This document shows positions 11,496-22,499 of a DNA stretch of 64,000 bases, piece by piece. Within the stretch, counting starts at the first letter, position 1. Each line of letters opens with the position of its first letter. The translations under genes were made by a program, and so were the position numbers. Under the pieces are notes generated by a model. That model searched no databases. It was not told where the DNA came from and was given only the letters and a program-made list of their open reading frames with translations. The stretch spans positions 248,001 to 312,000 of the forward strand of contig CALYLW010000570.1 in NCBI GenBank assembly GCA_944989445.1, in the 5' to 3' direction. This DNA is from Ampullaceana balthica (taxonomy: Eukaryota; Mollusca; Gastropoda; Lymnaeidae).

Positions 11496-12218
11496 CTATT
11501 TGGAAGTAAACAAACAGAAACTGAATGATAATTTTCACTAATGTCCCATAATTCAGACATTTAGATATAGTCAGATTTATAGAGTATTTTAGATTTTAAG
11601 TTAAAAGGAAGAATATAAAGAAGGTGTATGCATTGAATTGTTAAATGTACTTGTGTATAAATTTTACTTTTAAAGGGGTGCGATTTTTTATTTAAAATAT
11701 TAGGCTGAACAGTTTGAGTTAATGTAGTTTTGTAAATATTATCTGTGATTCTTAATTTTATTTTTGTCGATTCAATTTAAAAATGATATAGATTGTTGAA
11801 AAAAAAGACATATTTCAAGACGTCTGATTCCTCTAAAGAATTTATATAGATCTTAACGAGGTGATCTTGTGGAGTGCACTTGTTCCCTTTTTTAGAGTAA
11901 AAACTTTTAACTTGAACACATGGTAGCTTAATCGCACTTTACTCTTGAAAAATGCATTAATACATATTGTAGAAGTATTTCAGTTCGTAAACATAGAGCG
12001 GTTCACAACGTGTAAAAAAATCTATGACTAATTTTTTTGATCATTGCATGTCTTCCTCTGATTTTAAAATTCACTTTATTTCATTTCACATCTTTGCTTG
12101 TCTTTCTGTCTCATCTGGTACAATTTTTTAAATTGAATTTAGTTTTGCTTAATTGGATTGACATTTTGCAACAATTGACCTTAATAAAAGAGAATAATGT
12201 GGTAAACTAATATAAAAG
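11496..12218. other. Intron 4 of the lectin gene, unremarkable part
   Basis: AT-rich sequence between the exon 5 acceptor and the first small hAT element. I see no repeat or coding signal. Confidence 0.6.
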
Positions 12219-12855
12219 TAGGGCTGTTATCGATTAATTTAAATTTAATCGTTAACTTTTGAAAAATTATCGATTAATTAATCGATAATTTCGATTAAAG
12301 CCAAAAATATAAATTTATGACGTCATTAAACTGAACATTTCTCACGGACATTGAAAATTAAGAATATTTTGACCAAAATTTTATGACAATATGTTGATAC
12401 TTGTTGATCGGATGTTTGTGCTGAAGGTGGTACGTCAGCGATGTATTTGATCCTTTAAAAGAGAATTGTTTATGGCAGTGAACACAGTTAACTATTTCAC
12501 CATCTTCGACTTTGCCATCCGCAGTTAGCTTAAAAACAAAATTTTTGCTCAACTTTCTAGTTATATATTTAAATTTAACTGCGCTGATGCTGTCACCCAT
12601 TTTTTAAATGACGTCTGCTGGTCCACATAAAGTAATGAAATAAATTATAATATTACGCGAGAGAAGTTTGTAAGTAGAAAATATATAAATTATTATTAAT
12701 TATTAATAATTAAATTATTTATTAATACAATTTTTGAAAAATATTATACATATTTTCTTCAATTTTAATCGAATTTTTATCGATTAAAATAATTTTAATC
12801 GATAAACAAATTTAAGGATTAATCAAGAAATTAATCTTTAATTTCCGCAGCCCTA
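12219..12855 (-). mobile_element. Miniature hAT-like element carrying a BED-finger exon
   Basis: Ends are TAGGGCTGTTATCG (12219) and a matching ...GCAGCCCTA (12855), with extra inverted ATCGATTAAT-rich sequence inside both ends. The flanks TATAAAAG and ATAAAAAG are an imperfect 8-bp pair. Only the N-terminal zinc-finger part of the transposase gene remains. Confidence 0.65.
12358..12600 (-). pseudogene. BED zinc finger fragment of a hAT transposase
   Basis: An 80-residue reading frame begins MGDSISAVKFKYIT and contains CVHCHKQF followed after about 15 residues by HLQHKH. This is the C-x2-C ... H-x4-H pattern of BED zinc fingers, which bind transposon ends at the N-terminus of hAT transposases. 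Nothing of the catalytic domain follows. It may be a remnant or, less likely, a DNA-binding repressor-like product; there is no evidence of expression. Confidence 0.6.
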
Positions 12856-13185
12856 ATAAAAAGTATGACTACTGTGCGTTTGATTAGCTATCATTCGATT
12901 TAATTTACAAACAGATCCTATGGCGGATTAAGGGGGGGGGCTGAAAGGGCTAAAGCCAGGGGGCCCCGATGATTTAGGGGCCCCCAAACTTAGCATATTT
13001 TGTAATAAATGTGGAAAAATGTATACATGAATTGCTGAAAATATGATAAATTAATAAAATATCATCTTTTAAAATGATCTCTATTCCGACACGATAGTCT
13101 TAGCAGTCAAAAAACCTGTTTTGATAGGCTCAATAACAGAAATTATTAAAGAATATTATATATATTTTTTAAATTGACAACCCTA

Positions 13186-13258
13186 GTCGTGGCTGAATGA
13201 GAAGTATTAAGGCTTGTGGTGCAAGCGGTGGCGGGATCGATCCCCGGGTGGGGTGTTA
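13186..13258 (+). repeat. tRNA-like segment (A and B boxes) inside the hAT element
   Basis: TGGCTGAATGAGA resembles a pol III A box and GGGATCGATCCCCG a B box, about 40 bp apart. GCTTGTGGTGCAAGC could form an anticodon-like stem-loop. Equivalent segments sit in the three other copies (29522-29600, 48997-49069, 53652-53720). It is not a functional tRNA gene; no acceptor stem is recognisable. Confidence 0.6.
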
Positions 13259-13460
13259 ACTTTTTTTTCATGTGTTTTTTAATTTTATAAATTGTCTTTT
13301 ACACTCAATTTTAGGATACCACCAAAAAGTTATTTCTTCGTGTTCGGTTTTTTCATGAATAATCATTTTGGATGAATATTTACAAGTTACAGTCTTATAT
13401 TAGCTGCTAGCAATCATTTTATCTAAAGGTACACTGGCTGGACTGGGCCCCAGTTTGAAT

Positions 13461-14703
13461 TAAGGTTGTTAACAGTTAACCGGTTAGCCGGTCCTCAGAT
13501 CAGGACCGGTCCTATTTAATCAGGATCGGTTAATCGCAATTCAATAAGCCCCCCGCAACTTCAATAAGCCCGTAATAGCTTTTACCCAGGAGTTCTGCTT
13601 TTGTTGTGTTGAGTTGACTTCAAATCGCTTTCTCCCTATTCTGGTATCTAAATAATATACACGTGATCACTATTAGTATTCTTCGCCTATGGCTAAGGAA
13701 GGCTTTTTTATTTTTATTTTAATTATAATTTGCTAAGTTGTCGAGGCACTGTATGAGAGCTTCATGAGAACCACGGTCAACTCAAAGGGACGGGGGGGGG
13801 AACAAGTTACGGAGTTTTCTAGTTAGGGATAATGAGGGTGGTGGGGGGGGGAGGCTAGAAAGATTGAAAGGTCTATGATGTTTATATAAAAGGACGCCTC
13901 TTGCTTTGACATACCAATACAAGAACGCGCGAAGAGACACATTCCCTCCCCTCCTCCACTGTTATACATCTACAGTGGGTTGGAGGAAGGAACGTTTTTC
14001 TTTTTAAATTGAGTCAGAGGATGCCTTGGAAAATGGCGAGTGTAGCTCAACCCCACCTAAACCTCACCCTATTGGGTTGGGGGGGGGTCGTCGTGTGCGC
14101 GGCGAAATTCAATAATTCTGGCAAGTTGACGAGTGAAACATAATATGGTATTTAATTTAAATAAAGTCCATCTTATTATCACTGTTTACTCCGTTTTATC
14201 AGGACTGGTTAACCTTAACTTCATTTAGTCGGTATATTAGCTTATCACGTGGTATATTAGCTTATTACCCGGAGTTAATTTTTTGTGTTACGGCAGAATA
14301 CCAGAGCCAACACGCGAGCGACCGTGACGTCAAAATCAAAGCGTTTTCTTAATAATAATAATATTCTTTTCAGTAAAACGGGCTTTTTAAAAAATGATTA
14401 ACCGGTCCTCAAAAACAAACTGACTTGACAACAATTTATAATATGCCGTTTTAATACTATTATTACATAAAAATTGAATATCATTACAGTTTAATTCTTT
14501 GTTGGGATATTTTTTTTTGGAATTCGCTGTTTTGACAGCAACACTAGAGTCGGTACATCATTAAACGACGCGATGGGAAAATTTGATCCATTCTCTTGTT
14601 GGTGCACTAAACATGGTATAAATTGTATAAATACCGAGCGGCTAACCGGTCTTTTTTTGAAAGGTTAACCGGTCCTCAAAAACGAGCGGTCTTAACAACC
14701 TTA
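13461..14703. mobile_element. hAT-like element nested in another hAT element
   Basis: Termini are TAAGGTTGTTAAC (13461) and CTTAACAACCTTA (14703). GTTTGAAT is repeated exactly on both sides (13453-13460 and 14704-14711), an 8-bp duplication. Subterminal GGTTAACCGGTCCTC motifs occur at both ends. No ORF of significance is inside. TAGGGTTGTTAA-type ends near 40790 and 47450 suggest a related family. Confidence 0.85.
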
Positions 14704-14974
14704 GTTTGAATTGCAGCCAGGGGCCCCGTGCATTCTTAATCCGCCCCTTAACAGATCCCTTTCTTTCTGGATAAAACGGGTTTTAATTAGTTTTTTTATT
14801 ATGATTCTCTTTCCTCTTGGAGCTGAAACATACGATCTATTTAGTCGTTTGTTAGGAAATTAAAAAAACAAAATGAACTGACTCACATGTAATTTTAGAA
14901 ATCCAAAATTTTACTTAAAATAATTGTAATACTTCTTTACCTTTTAAAAGTTTGGTGAAGGAAAAATGAATGAT

Positions 14975-15158
14975 TTTAGTGCGTGTAGATCTGGATAATA
15001 ATCCAATAATAATGATTTGAAAAGTACTGAAGTGCAGGCATGTATTTAGAAAGCCATTTTATTTATTTGAACCAAAACATACCAGGTTTTTTACATGTGC
15101 GTAAGCCAAAATGAATTAATATTTAATCTAGTAAATTTAACTAAAACTTAACGCCACA
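14975..15158 (-). repeat. 3' LTR of the CsRn1-type element
   Basis: 184 bp. On the minus strand it starts TGTGGCGTTAAG and ends CGCACTAAA. It is about 97 percent identical to the copy at 19388-19570. Confidence 0.9.
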
Positions 15159-15243
15159 TAACCCACCTCCCAGCATTGTACAATGCGAATATATTGATTA
15201 ATACGAAAAAAAGGAAGAAATTTCTTGTAGATAAGATATTCTG

Positions 15244-16805
15244 TCATAGAGGAAATAAGTGATAATAGAGAGAAAGAGAAAAAAATATTGTATACCACAA
15301 GCAGCAGGCTAACATTGCATTCTCACAATAACAAATAAACCGAAATTTGCACCAATGAGAATTAATCGTCATATAGCCACTTTGGAGTGCGTGAAGTTCG
15401 ACCACTGCGTGTGGTGACTGTAGGTGCAACCTGCTCTCGATTGTTGTCGGTTGTGGGGGTGAGGTTTTTTGAATAGTGTTCTTCGGACAAGGTGATGGTT
15501 GGTGGACATGCGGAGTCGAGACATCTTGGATGAAGGCATCTTTCAAACGATCAATCGAAACTTTGTCTATGCGTTTACCAAGTTGTAAAGTAAAGTATTT
15601 ATCATCTGTCTTAATTATTTTATACGGTCCGTCGTATGGTCGTTGGAGTGGGTGTCGATGTTTATCATTTCTAACGTAAACATATCCTGTCGAGGCCAAG
15701 TTTGTGGGGACATATGTTGATAGTTCGCTATGAAACGAAGGGACATGTGGCTCTACTTTTCTCATTGTTCGTTGAAGAAGTTTGAGATACGAGGAGTCGG
15801 GTTCAAATGTATGGCCCTCAACAGGTTGTAGGAATTCCCCAGGTAGGCGGAGAGTGGTACCATACACTAACTCTGCAGGCGAGCAATTAGGATCAACTTT
15901 CCGTGAGGAGCGAATGCCCAACAGTACAATAGGCAGTTCTGCGAACCAGTCAGTGTCAGATGCACGAGCCTTTAGTGAAGCCTTAAGTTGCCTGTGAAAA
16001 CGTTCGACCATACCGTTGCACTGTGGATGATAAGCAGTGGTCATTTTGTGATGGATACCTAAAAGTTTGTTGCACTCTGCCCACAAGACGGATGTGAACT
16101 GGGGGACTCTGTCAGAAGTAATGTCTTCGGGTACCCCAAAACTAGAGATCCAATGGTGAACCAAGGCTTGTGCGCACGTGGCAGCTTGAGCGTCCGGGAG
16201 GGGAATGGCTTCTGGCCATCTGGTAAATCGGTCTATGATGGTGAAAAGGTAGGTCATTCCTTGACTGTGAGGTAATGGGCCTATAAGGTCTACGTGTAGA
16301 CTTCGGAATCTTGCGGCGGGAGCTGGTTGTTTTATGAGAAGTGCTTTAGTATGGCAATGTACTTTGGAAACTTGACATGCGTGGCATTCTTTGCACCATT
16401 TGCGGATATCTTTCTTCATGCCCCACCACACGAAACGTGACTAATGGATTGTTGAGTTGGACGTACTCCGGCATGGGACAGCGAATGAATACAGTCAAAC
16501 ACTTTACGAGTCCATGATTGAGGTAGAATTGGTCTAGGCTTACCTGTGGAGACGTCGCAGAGCACAGCTATGCCTTCGGTTTGTATATATTTTAGCTGAA
16601 GTCCTGTATCCGGTGTACCGTAAAGTGTCATTTCACCTGATCTTTCTTGGTCAAGAGAAAGACGTTGAAAATCTCCTGCCAAGGGACTCAGTAGATCTGA
16701 TGTTGGTCTATCCTGTGAAACAGCGTGTACAGTGTCATTGATAGTCTGTTCGACATTGATGCCAGGTCCGTGTGATGTGGCAGCCCGAGACAGTGTGTCC
16801 GCCAC
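15244..16805 (-). pseudogene. Integrase of the CsRn1-type element, frameshifted
   Basis: The integrase would insert the DNA copy into the genome. The zinc-binding HHCC part is split: the histidines (HSLSHAGV..., about 16430-16500) lie in one frame, and CKECHACQ (about 16370-16395) in the other, with a one-base slip near 16431. The core has the first aspartate in HVDLIGPL, the second in TSDRVPQF and the glutamate in NGMVERFHR. A C-terminal chromatin/DNA-binding part follows, with PYDGPYKII. All catalytic residues are present, so the frameshift is the visible defect. The upstream part (16520-16805) has the end of RNase H with ADTLSRA. Confidence 0.85.
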
Positions 16806-17983
16806 AACATTATTTTTCCCGCTGATGTGCTGGATATCAGATGTGAACTCAGCAATGAAGGAAAGGTGTCGACTCTGTCGGGGTGATCGTTCTGTTTGAC
16901 TTGTGAGTGACTGGGTCAGTGGTTTATGGTCCGTGAGAAGTGTAAAATTTCTCCCTTCTAAGAAGTGTCGGAAATGTTTTATAGCACTATATGCCGCTAG
17001 GAGTTCTCTATCAAAAGCACTGTAGATTTTTCAGCTGTTGAAAGTTTCCGAGAGAAAAAGGCGATGGGCACAAACTCTCTACCTATGTGTTGTTCTAACT
17101 GTGCGCCAAGGGCAGTGTTTGAGGCATCGACGGTAAGGACTGTTTTTGCTTCTGGATCAGGATGGTGGAGAAGGACGATTTGACTTAGAGATTCTTTGTT
17201 CTTTTCGAAGGCTGACTGACAGTCTGTAGACCACTCAATTTTCTGCCCTTTACCACTAGCTTGAGCGTGGAGCGGAGCTAAAGTGTCAGATATGTGTGGC
17301 AGAAAACGATGGTAATAATTTACATGGCCTAGAAATTTTTGGAGGCCAGTGCGATCTGTTGGAGCATCATAGTTGAGCAAGGCGGTTACTCTGTCAGGAA
17401 GAGGTTGTATACCCTCAGTTGCCACTCGATGGCCAAGGAAATCTAGTTGTGAGGCTCCGAAGATGCACTTTTCTTGGTTCAGCACCATTCCGTTGTCTGA
17501 GAGGAGGCGGAAGAGCTCGTGAAGGTGGGAACGATGTTCCTCGATAGTACGGCTCGCGATTAGGATGTCGTCAATGTATACGAAGGCAAACGGCACATCT
17601 CTTAGAATTCCCTCCATGAGACGCTGGAACGCTTGAGCCGAATTTTTTAGGCCAAATGGCATACGTTTGAATTCCCATAAACCGAAAGGGGTTGTGACAG
17701 CCGTTTTAGGTATGGAGGCTGCTGCCACTGGAATTTGATGATAACCTCTCACCAGATCGACCTTTGAAAATATGGTGCATCCGTTAAGGCGGCTATTAAA
17801 GTCCTGTATATGCGGCAATGGATAGTGGTCATCTTCTGATGCTGCATTTAAACGTCTGTAATCACCGCAAGGTCTCAATTGACCACCCGACTTTGGAACC
17901 ATGTGTAGTGGAGAAGACCATGGGGATTGTAGGCGTTGAATAATGCCCATTTCTTCCATCTTCAAGAATTCAGATTTGGCCAT
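16806..17983 (-). pseudogene. Reverse transcriptase-RNase H of the CsRn1-type element
   Basis: The enzyme copies the RNA genome. Visible RT blocks are SPWSSPLHMVPKSGG, CGDYRRLN, FSKVDLVRGYHQIP, MPFGLKNS, the catalytic FVYIDDILIAS, LDFLGHRV and LQKFLGHVNYYHRF. RNase H starts with LTVDASNTALGA. A frameshift near 16997 separates RNase H into two frames; the continuation with TDHKPL-like sequence is at 16806-16996. The region upstream (17984-18126) links to the protease in another frame. Confidence 0.9.
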
Positions 17984-18126
17984 TGCAAGTTTTGCTGGAT
18001 CAAGGCGCCGTGGCTTAGTGTGTACAGGTCGGCCAGTTGTGACTATGTGATGTTCTACCCCGTGTTTGTTTATTTGTGAATCAAAATTCGGGGTTGTAAG
18101 TTCTGGGAACTGTTGGAGAAGAGTTT

Positions 18127-18591
18127 TTAAGTCATTGGATACATTAGGGAAAGGCCTGCTAGGGAAAGGGGAAATGACGCGTCTTTTAAGACGATCTCTA
18201 TATTGTCTTTAGTTAAAAGACGTTTGCCTCTAAGATCGATGATCAGTCTATTGGAAGTGAAAAAATCTGCACCTAGAATAGGGCGGGTGACATCTGCAAG
18301 CAAAAATTGGTGTTTGTAAGACTTGTTTTTGCCTACTGTTATAGTTTTTTCTACTTTACCTCTGATGGTTATTGATGTACCATTGGCTGCGGTGAGGTAC
18401 CCTGTTGCGGTTTCTGTTTTGTCTAGTCGTGATGTAGGGTAGACGGATATCTCTGCTCCAGTGTCGACTAAATATTTTGTGTTGGAGTGGCGATCGTAGA
18501 CTGCTAATGTGTTCTTAGAGTTGAGTGAGCCGGTCGCTGACACGCTTAGTGATCGGCTGGGCCGTTTCCCGCGGTTTTTTTTGTTTGTCAC
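18127..18591 (-). pseudogene. Aspartic protease of the CsRn1-type element
   Basis: The piece contains YLVDTGAEISVYP, with the D-T-G catalytic triad, and ILGADFF further on, the usual retropepsin flap-side motif. In this family protease is made as part of a longer polyprotein. The beginning of the frame overlaps the degenerate gag zinc finger (HKKFGPKAYRCQPG followed by a stop where a cysteine is expected, about 18600-18650). Confidence 0.85.
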
Positions 18592-19361
18592 GAGACTTGC
18601 AAATTTTCACCCTGGCTGGCAACGATAGGCCTTGGGCCCAAACTTCTTGTGGTATGTACCTATGCTGGCCTGGTATTAGTAACGAGGCTTGGGTGGTACC
18701 TGGCCGTCTGTTGTTTTTGTAGAATGCGTTGACTTCACCTATACAACTTTCGGAGGAACAAGGTTGATCAGGCGGTGATCTCTCCATGCTCACGCTGGAC
18801 ACTGCGTAGTTCGTTGAGCGAGTCTCCCATATCCTATCTGCTGCCTCTGCCAACTTTTCGGTGTCTTCTATGTCGTGGCCCGCAAGCACCGTCTTTATCT
18901 CATGTGGGAGATTAGCTAAGAACAGAGCTCGTTTGAATGTTTTGGGGTCATCATTGAGGGCATTTATTTTCCTGAGAAGGGCTGTAGGCCTACGATCCCC
19001 CAGACTAGATAAATTTAGCAGCTCGGCATCCTTCTGGGCCTGGCTCTTTCCATAGGTTTTCAGTAGAGAAGCCTTTAGGTGCTCATATTTATTCTCAGTT
19101 GGAGGATTAATGAGCACAGCCTGCACTTCCTCCGCTGGATTGACATCGAGGGTGCTAACAACATAATCGTATTTTGTTTGGTCATTGTTTATGTTTTTTA
19201 TGCCAAACTGCGCCTCAATTCTGGCAAACCAAACTTCAGGAGATTTTGTCCCAGAAGTCAGGTAACTTCAGCGAGACTGCATTCAGGCCTATGGCCCCTT
19301 GTTGCTGTTGGTTTTGTGCATATAGTAACTGACTTAACCGATCTATTATTTCTTCAGTCAT
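18592..19361 (-). pseudogene. Gag of the CsRn1-type element, frameshifted
   Basis: Gag forms the particle that packages the RNA. A start codon at 19361, 8 nt past the PBS, opens MTEEIIDRLSQLLY. A one-base change near 19250 shifts the frame: EVWFARIEAQFG continues in the frame of 18515-19126. Features of the CsRn1/Kabuki gag follow: NPPTENKYEHLKASLL, LGDRRPTALLRKI and FLANLPHEIKTVLAG, then KLAEAADRI. The terminal CHCC-like zinc finger is degenerate. The protein cannot be read through without repair. Confidence 0.8.
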
Positions 19362-19368
19362 TCTGATT

Positions 19369-19386
19369 ATCACGTCGGGGTCACCA
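19369..19386 (-). other. tRNA-Trp primer-binding site
   Basis: TGGTGACCCCGACGTGAT on the minus strand, one base inside the 5' LTR, equals the complement of the 18 terminal nucleotides of animal tRNA-Trp including CCA (tRNA sequence recalled, not searched). Confidence 0.85.
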
Positions 19387-19387
19387 G

Positions 19388-19570
19388 TTTAGTGCGTGTA
19401 GATCTGGATAATAATCCAATAATAATGATTTGAAAAGTACTGAAGTGCAGGCATGTATTTAGAAAGCCCTTTGATTTATCTGACCAAAACATACCAGTTT
19501 TTTTACATGTGCGTAAGCCAAAATGAATTAATATTTAATCTAGTAAATTTAACTAAAACTTAACGCCACA
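19388..19570 (-). repeat. 5' LTR of the CsRn1-type element
   Basis: 183 bp, direct repeat of 14975-15158. TG starts the minus-strand sequence at 19570. Confidence 0.9.
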
Positions 19571-20131
19571 AGATCATATTTAAATATATTTAGTTTTTGA
19601 CAATAATTTTATTTTGTTTTATCGACACATTAGAAAATTTTCGGATATCAGAAGAATGAAATAAATTTAGCCCAATTCTAAAATAGTGTACGGAAATTAT
19701 TTTATTAAAAATTTTCTATTTTATTTCTGTATTCTCTTGTGTTTAACATCTGCTTTTTCTTTAAATTCTATATTTTTGTTCAAACGATTCGAAGTCAGCT
19801 TTATTTATTTATTTATATATTTTATTTTAATATTTCTTTAAGAAATGAAAATACGTTTTAATTTCGTATTAAGTTTACATTTTAATCTAATACGTTTAAA
19901 ATTGAGCCCCACTTTGCCATTTATTCTTAAAATATAAACATTTAAATTTTTTATTTATTTAATGTGGTTAAATTGTGAGTATAATTGAATAAATTGAATA
20001 TAATTGAGCCGTCTAAATATCCTTCAAAACAAAAGAAAATACGATTTTTTAAAATTAGGTTTTATACCGTGCATTAAGAAATTGGACAAAAAAAAATATT
20101 TATTTTGAAATTGAAAGTAAATATTACTTAC
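19571..20131. other. Intron 4 remainder, AT-rich
   Basis: Between the CsRn1-type element and exon 4 the DNA is AT-rich with TTTATTTATTTATATATT runs. No gene or repeat family was recognised. Confidence 0.6.
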
Positions 20132-20167
20132 TTTCACTACCGAATATTGGCCTGGTCTTAGTTGCTC
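20132..20167 (-). CDS. Secreted chitin-binding C-type lectin, exon 4 (linker)
   Basis: A 36-nt exon, read GATKTRPIFGSE with split codons at both ends, joins the CBM14 part to the lectin domain. The acceptor (CTCCAACCATCTCCAG) and donor (GTAAGT) are both strong. It starts with two bases that complete a codon begun by exon 3 and ends with one base that exon 5 completes. The call rests on this phase agreement and on the splice sites; so short an exon has little sequence evidence of its own. Confidence 0.65.
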
Positions 20168-20942
20168 CTGGAGATGGTTGGAGAAAAAGGAATAGTCATA
20201 ATTTGCACACACAAAACACAACCACAGACACACAGACACAGGTACAAACACACATAATCCATATTTCCTTTCTCCTTTAAAATATCGATTACTTTATTAT
20301 GAGGACTTTGAGAACAATTTTTAAACATAAACAAGAGATGAACATATAAGTTTGGAAAAAGTTCCTTATCTATATGAAAAAAATTCTTTTATCAGTGTAA
20401 GCAAAGTAAATTTTTGGGTGGAGCTTCAAATAATAAATCAATATTATAAATCATTTTAATTTTATAGTTTATCTCTCCATTTTGAGAGAAAACTTGGAGA
20501 TGACAAAATGTGGAAAATCGAAAATAAAACACACTGACCACCTGCCATAGGAGGATTTAAACAAATTATCAGGGCAGACAGTCAGTTCGTAGCACAAATG
20601 AAAGAATCGGATATTCATGGGAAGGGATTTCTGCCATGGAACATTAACTATTCTTCCACAGTAGAGTATTGTTATCATAAAATAAGAATATCATTAGTGA
20701 CATTGACCTACAAAGTGTGGGTAAGAGCTGTCTGTGGTTGGTAAACGCATTAAGACAAGATTTTTATCTTTAAAAACTATATTACAACTTGAGCCGAGGG
20801 ATTGCGATTGTGTCAAATAGGAATGACTTCTATTTTCAACACATCCAATAGATTTGATTTGTATTTCGTCATTTGCTTAACAATGAATCTACTTTTTCAA
20901 CATTGGTTTGGTGGCAGAAGAACATGAAGATAAAAATAAACA
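20168..20942. other. Intron 3, with a possible relic CBM14-like exon
   Basis: Mostly AT-rich. On the minus strand 20533-20650 reads VNVPWQK...FFHLCYELTVCPDNLF, reminiscent of the second half of a CBM14 domain, but the expected second cysteine is absent and splice phases do not fit exons 3 and 4. I treat it as a possible dead exon. Confidence 0.35.
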
Positions 20943-20947
20943 GTATT

Positions 20948-21129
20948 TGTAATATATTAAGCTTTATTCTTGGGGGAACTCACTCTCTTGTATTAGTCTT
21001 ATAATGTTTGAGTGATGTCCCTTGCTTGTTTAGTTTCGTATTGAATACAGAATAAACGAGGCGTACATAAAATGGCTTCCTCGTCTGTTGTATCATCTAT
21101 CTAGAATTATAAGATCTCAATCCACTTCA
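20948..21129 (+). repeat. 5' LTR of Ty3 element 2
   Basis: 182 bp, TGTAATATATTAAGC to ...CCACTTCA. Contains GAATACAGAATAAACGAG near its middle, which includes an AATAAA. Nearly identical to 25628-25809. Confidence 0.95.
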
Positions 21130-21221
21130 TTGGCGACGAGGATTAATCATCCACTAAAAAGAGCACATGCTTACTTAAGAAGAAGCTTGCTAGAGCATAT
21201 TTGCTAAGTATTTGTAGGATA

Positions 21222-22499
21222 ATGGCTCTATATGGCCAGATAAAAGAATTTAATTCGAATGAAGAAACCATTCATGATTATCTAGATAGGTTAAGCTTCT
21301 ACCTTGAAGCTAACGACTTGACGATAGAAGCCAAAAAGAGAGCTGTTTTGTTAACAGTCAGAGGGCCTCAACAATTTAGGCTATTAAAGGACTTATGTGT
21401 ACCATCTAGTCCAGCTACCAAGAGCTTTAACGAGCTGAGCAAACTCCTCACAGATCACCATGCGCCTGCACCACCAAAGTTCCTGTGATTTGACGGTAGG
21501 ACTCGTCAACCAAACGAGTCTATATCAGAATATGTTGCAGCACTACGTCATCTAAGTGAATTCTGTGAATTCGGCGACACGCTATCCGACAGACTATGTG
21601 AAAAGTTTGTCACCGGTGTGAACAGCACTGATGTGCAGAGAAAGTTGCTTCTCGAGACAGATCTAACATTGGGAAAAGCAATACAACTTGCAACTTCATT
21701 CCAGCAGTCATCCGATGCGGCCAGATCTCTGGCGCCTTCAGGGATCCATGCAGTAGACAGCAGGTCAGTCAACAAACACCAACCCCATCAGAGCAGTTCA
21801 ACTTATGCTAAACAGCCTGCAAGTTCAAATCCTAGATCTAAATCTAGTAATAATTATCAAAAATGTCATCGATGCAACGGTCCCATTGCATCTCATCAGT
21901 GCAAGTTCAAGTCAGCAACTTGCTATAAGTGCAGTAAGCAAGGTCACATTGCCAAGGTCTGCTTTGCAAAGTCTTCGTCTGTTGCTAGATCTAGCCAGTC
22001 AGGACAGTACCGCAACCAAAGGCAGCACTATGTTAACTGTCACCAAGACAGCCTAACCCAACCAATGAACCACTCTACCAGTAAAAATGCTCAAACTGAT
22101 CCGCAGCCGGAGTTCAACCTGTTCTCTGTGAAATCAACAAGTCATGCTCCCATCAACGTACCAGTTTGTATCAACGGTAAGAGCATCATCTTCCAGCTTG
22201 ACATGGGAGCATCTCTAACCGTCATCACAAAGAAGGACTTTGACGCTGTCACAGGAGGATCAGTGCCTCTACAACCATGTCACAAGTGCCTAACAACATA
22301 CACAGGTGACAATGTTCCGGTGATAGGAGAGTGTATAGTTCATATAAGCTATAATGGTCAAAGTGTTAAACTTCATCTTCTTGTGGTTGAAGGAAACGGA
22401 CCACCATTGCTAGGTAGGAACTGGTTAGTTGATCTTAAGTTAGACTGGGGGAGCATATTTTCAGTGAACAAAGCAAGAGAATCTAGTTTACTTCAATAG
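21222..22499 (+). pseudogene. Gag-protease of Ty3 element 2
   Basis: Starts MALYGQIKEFNS. A premature TGA at 21486-21488 interrupts an otherwise continuous frame (KFL-stop-FDGRTRQ). Gag ends with two zinc knuckles: CHRCNG...HQC and CYKCSKQGHIAKVC, which bind RNA. The protease follows: CINGKSIIFQLDMGAS, then PPLLGRNWLVDLKLDW. The catalytic triplet is D-M-G instead of D-T/S-G, which should cripple the enzyme. The frame closes at 22499 and pol continues in another frame. Confidence 0.9.

Larger units (their letters stand above)
12918..14749 (+). mobile_element. Non-autonomous hAT element with tRNA-like body (interrupted)
   Basis: The left end is CTATGGCGGATTAAG and the right end is ...CTTAATCCGCCCCTT, a diverged CAGGGGCGGATTAAG terminal repeat. 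AACAGATC flanks both sides (12910-12917 and 14750-14757), a perfect 8-bp duplication. Without the nested insertion at 13461-14703 plus its duplication the element is about 580 bp, close to the 573-bp relative at 53427-53999. G-rich/C-rich subterminal hairpins flank a tRNA-like segment. Confidence 0.85.
14975..19570 (-). mobile_element. Ty3/Gypsy retrotransposon of the CsRn1 type (defective)
   Basis: Two direct LTRs (14975-15158 and 19388-19570) bound a 4.6-kb unit read on the minus strand. Order is 5' LTR, primer-binding site, gag, protease, RT-RNase H, integrase, polypurine tract (GGGAGGTGGG next to the left LTR), 3' LTR. The PBS TGGTGACCCCGACGTGAT complements the 3' end of tRNA-Trp, a hallmark of the CsRn1 clade. 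LTRs differ at about six sites, so the insertion is not very recent. No clear target duplication was found. The reading frames carry frameshifts. Confidence 0.9.

Noticed and set aside
14971..19575. A target duplication for the CsRn1-type element
   Set aside because: Flanks (...AATGAT and AGATCA...) share no convincing 4-5-bp direct repeat.
20469..20678. CBM14-like frame as a live lectin exon
   Set aside because: Possible acceptors give phases incompatible with exons 3 and 4, the donor is weak and a cysteine is missing.
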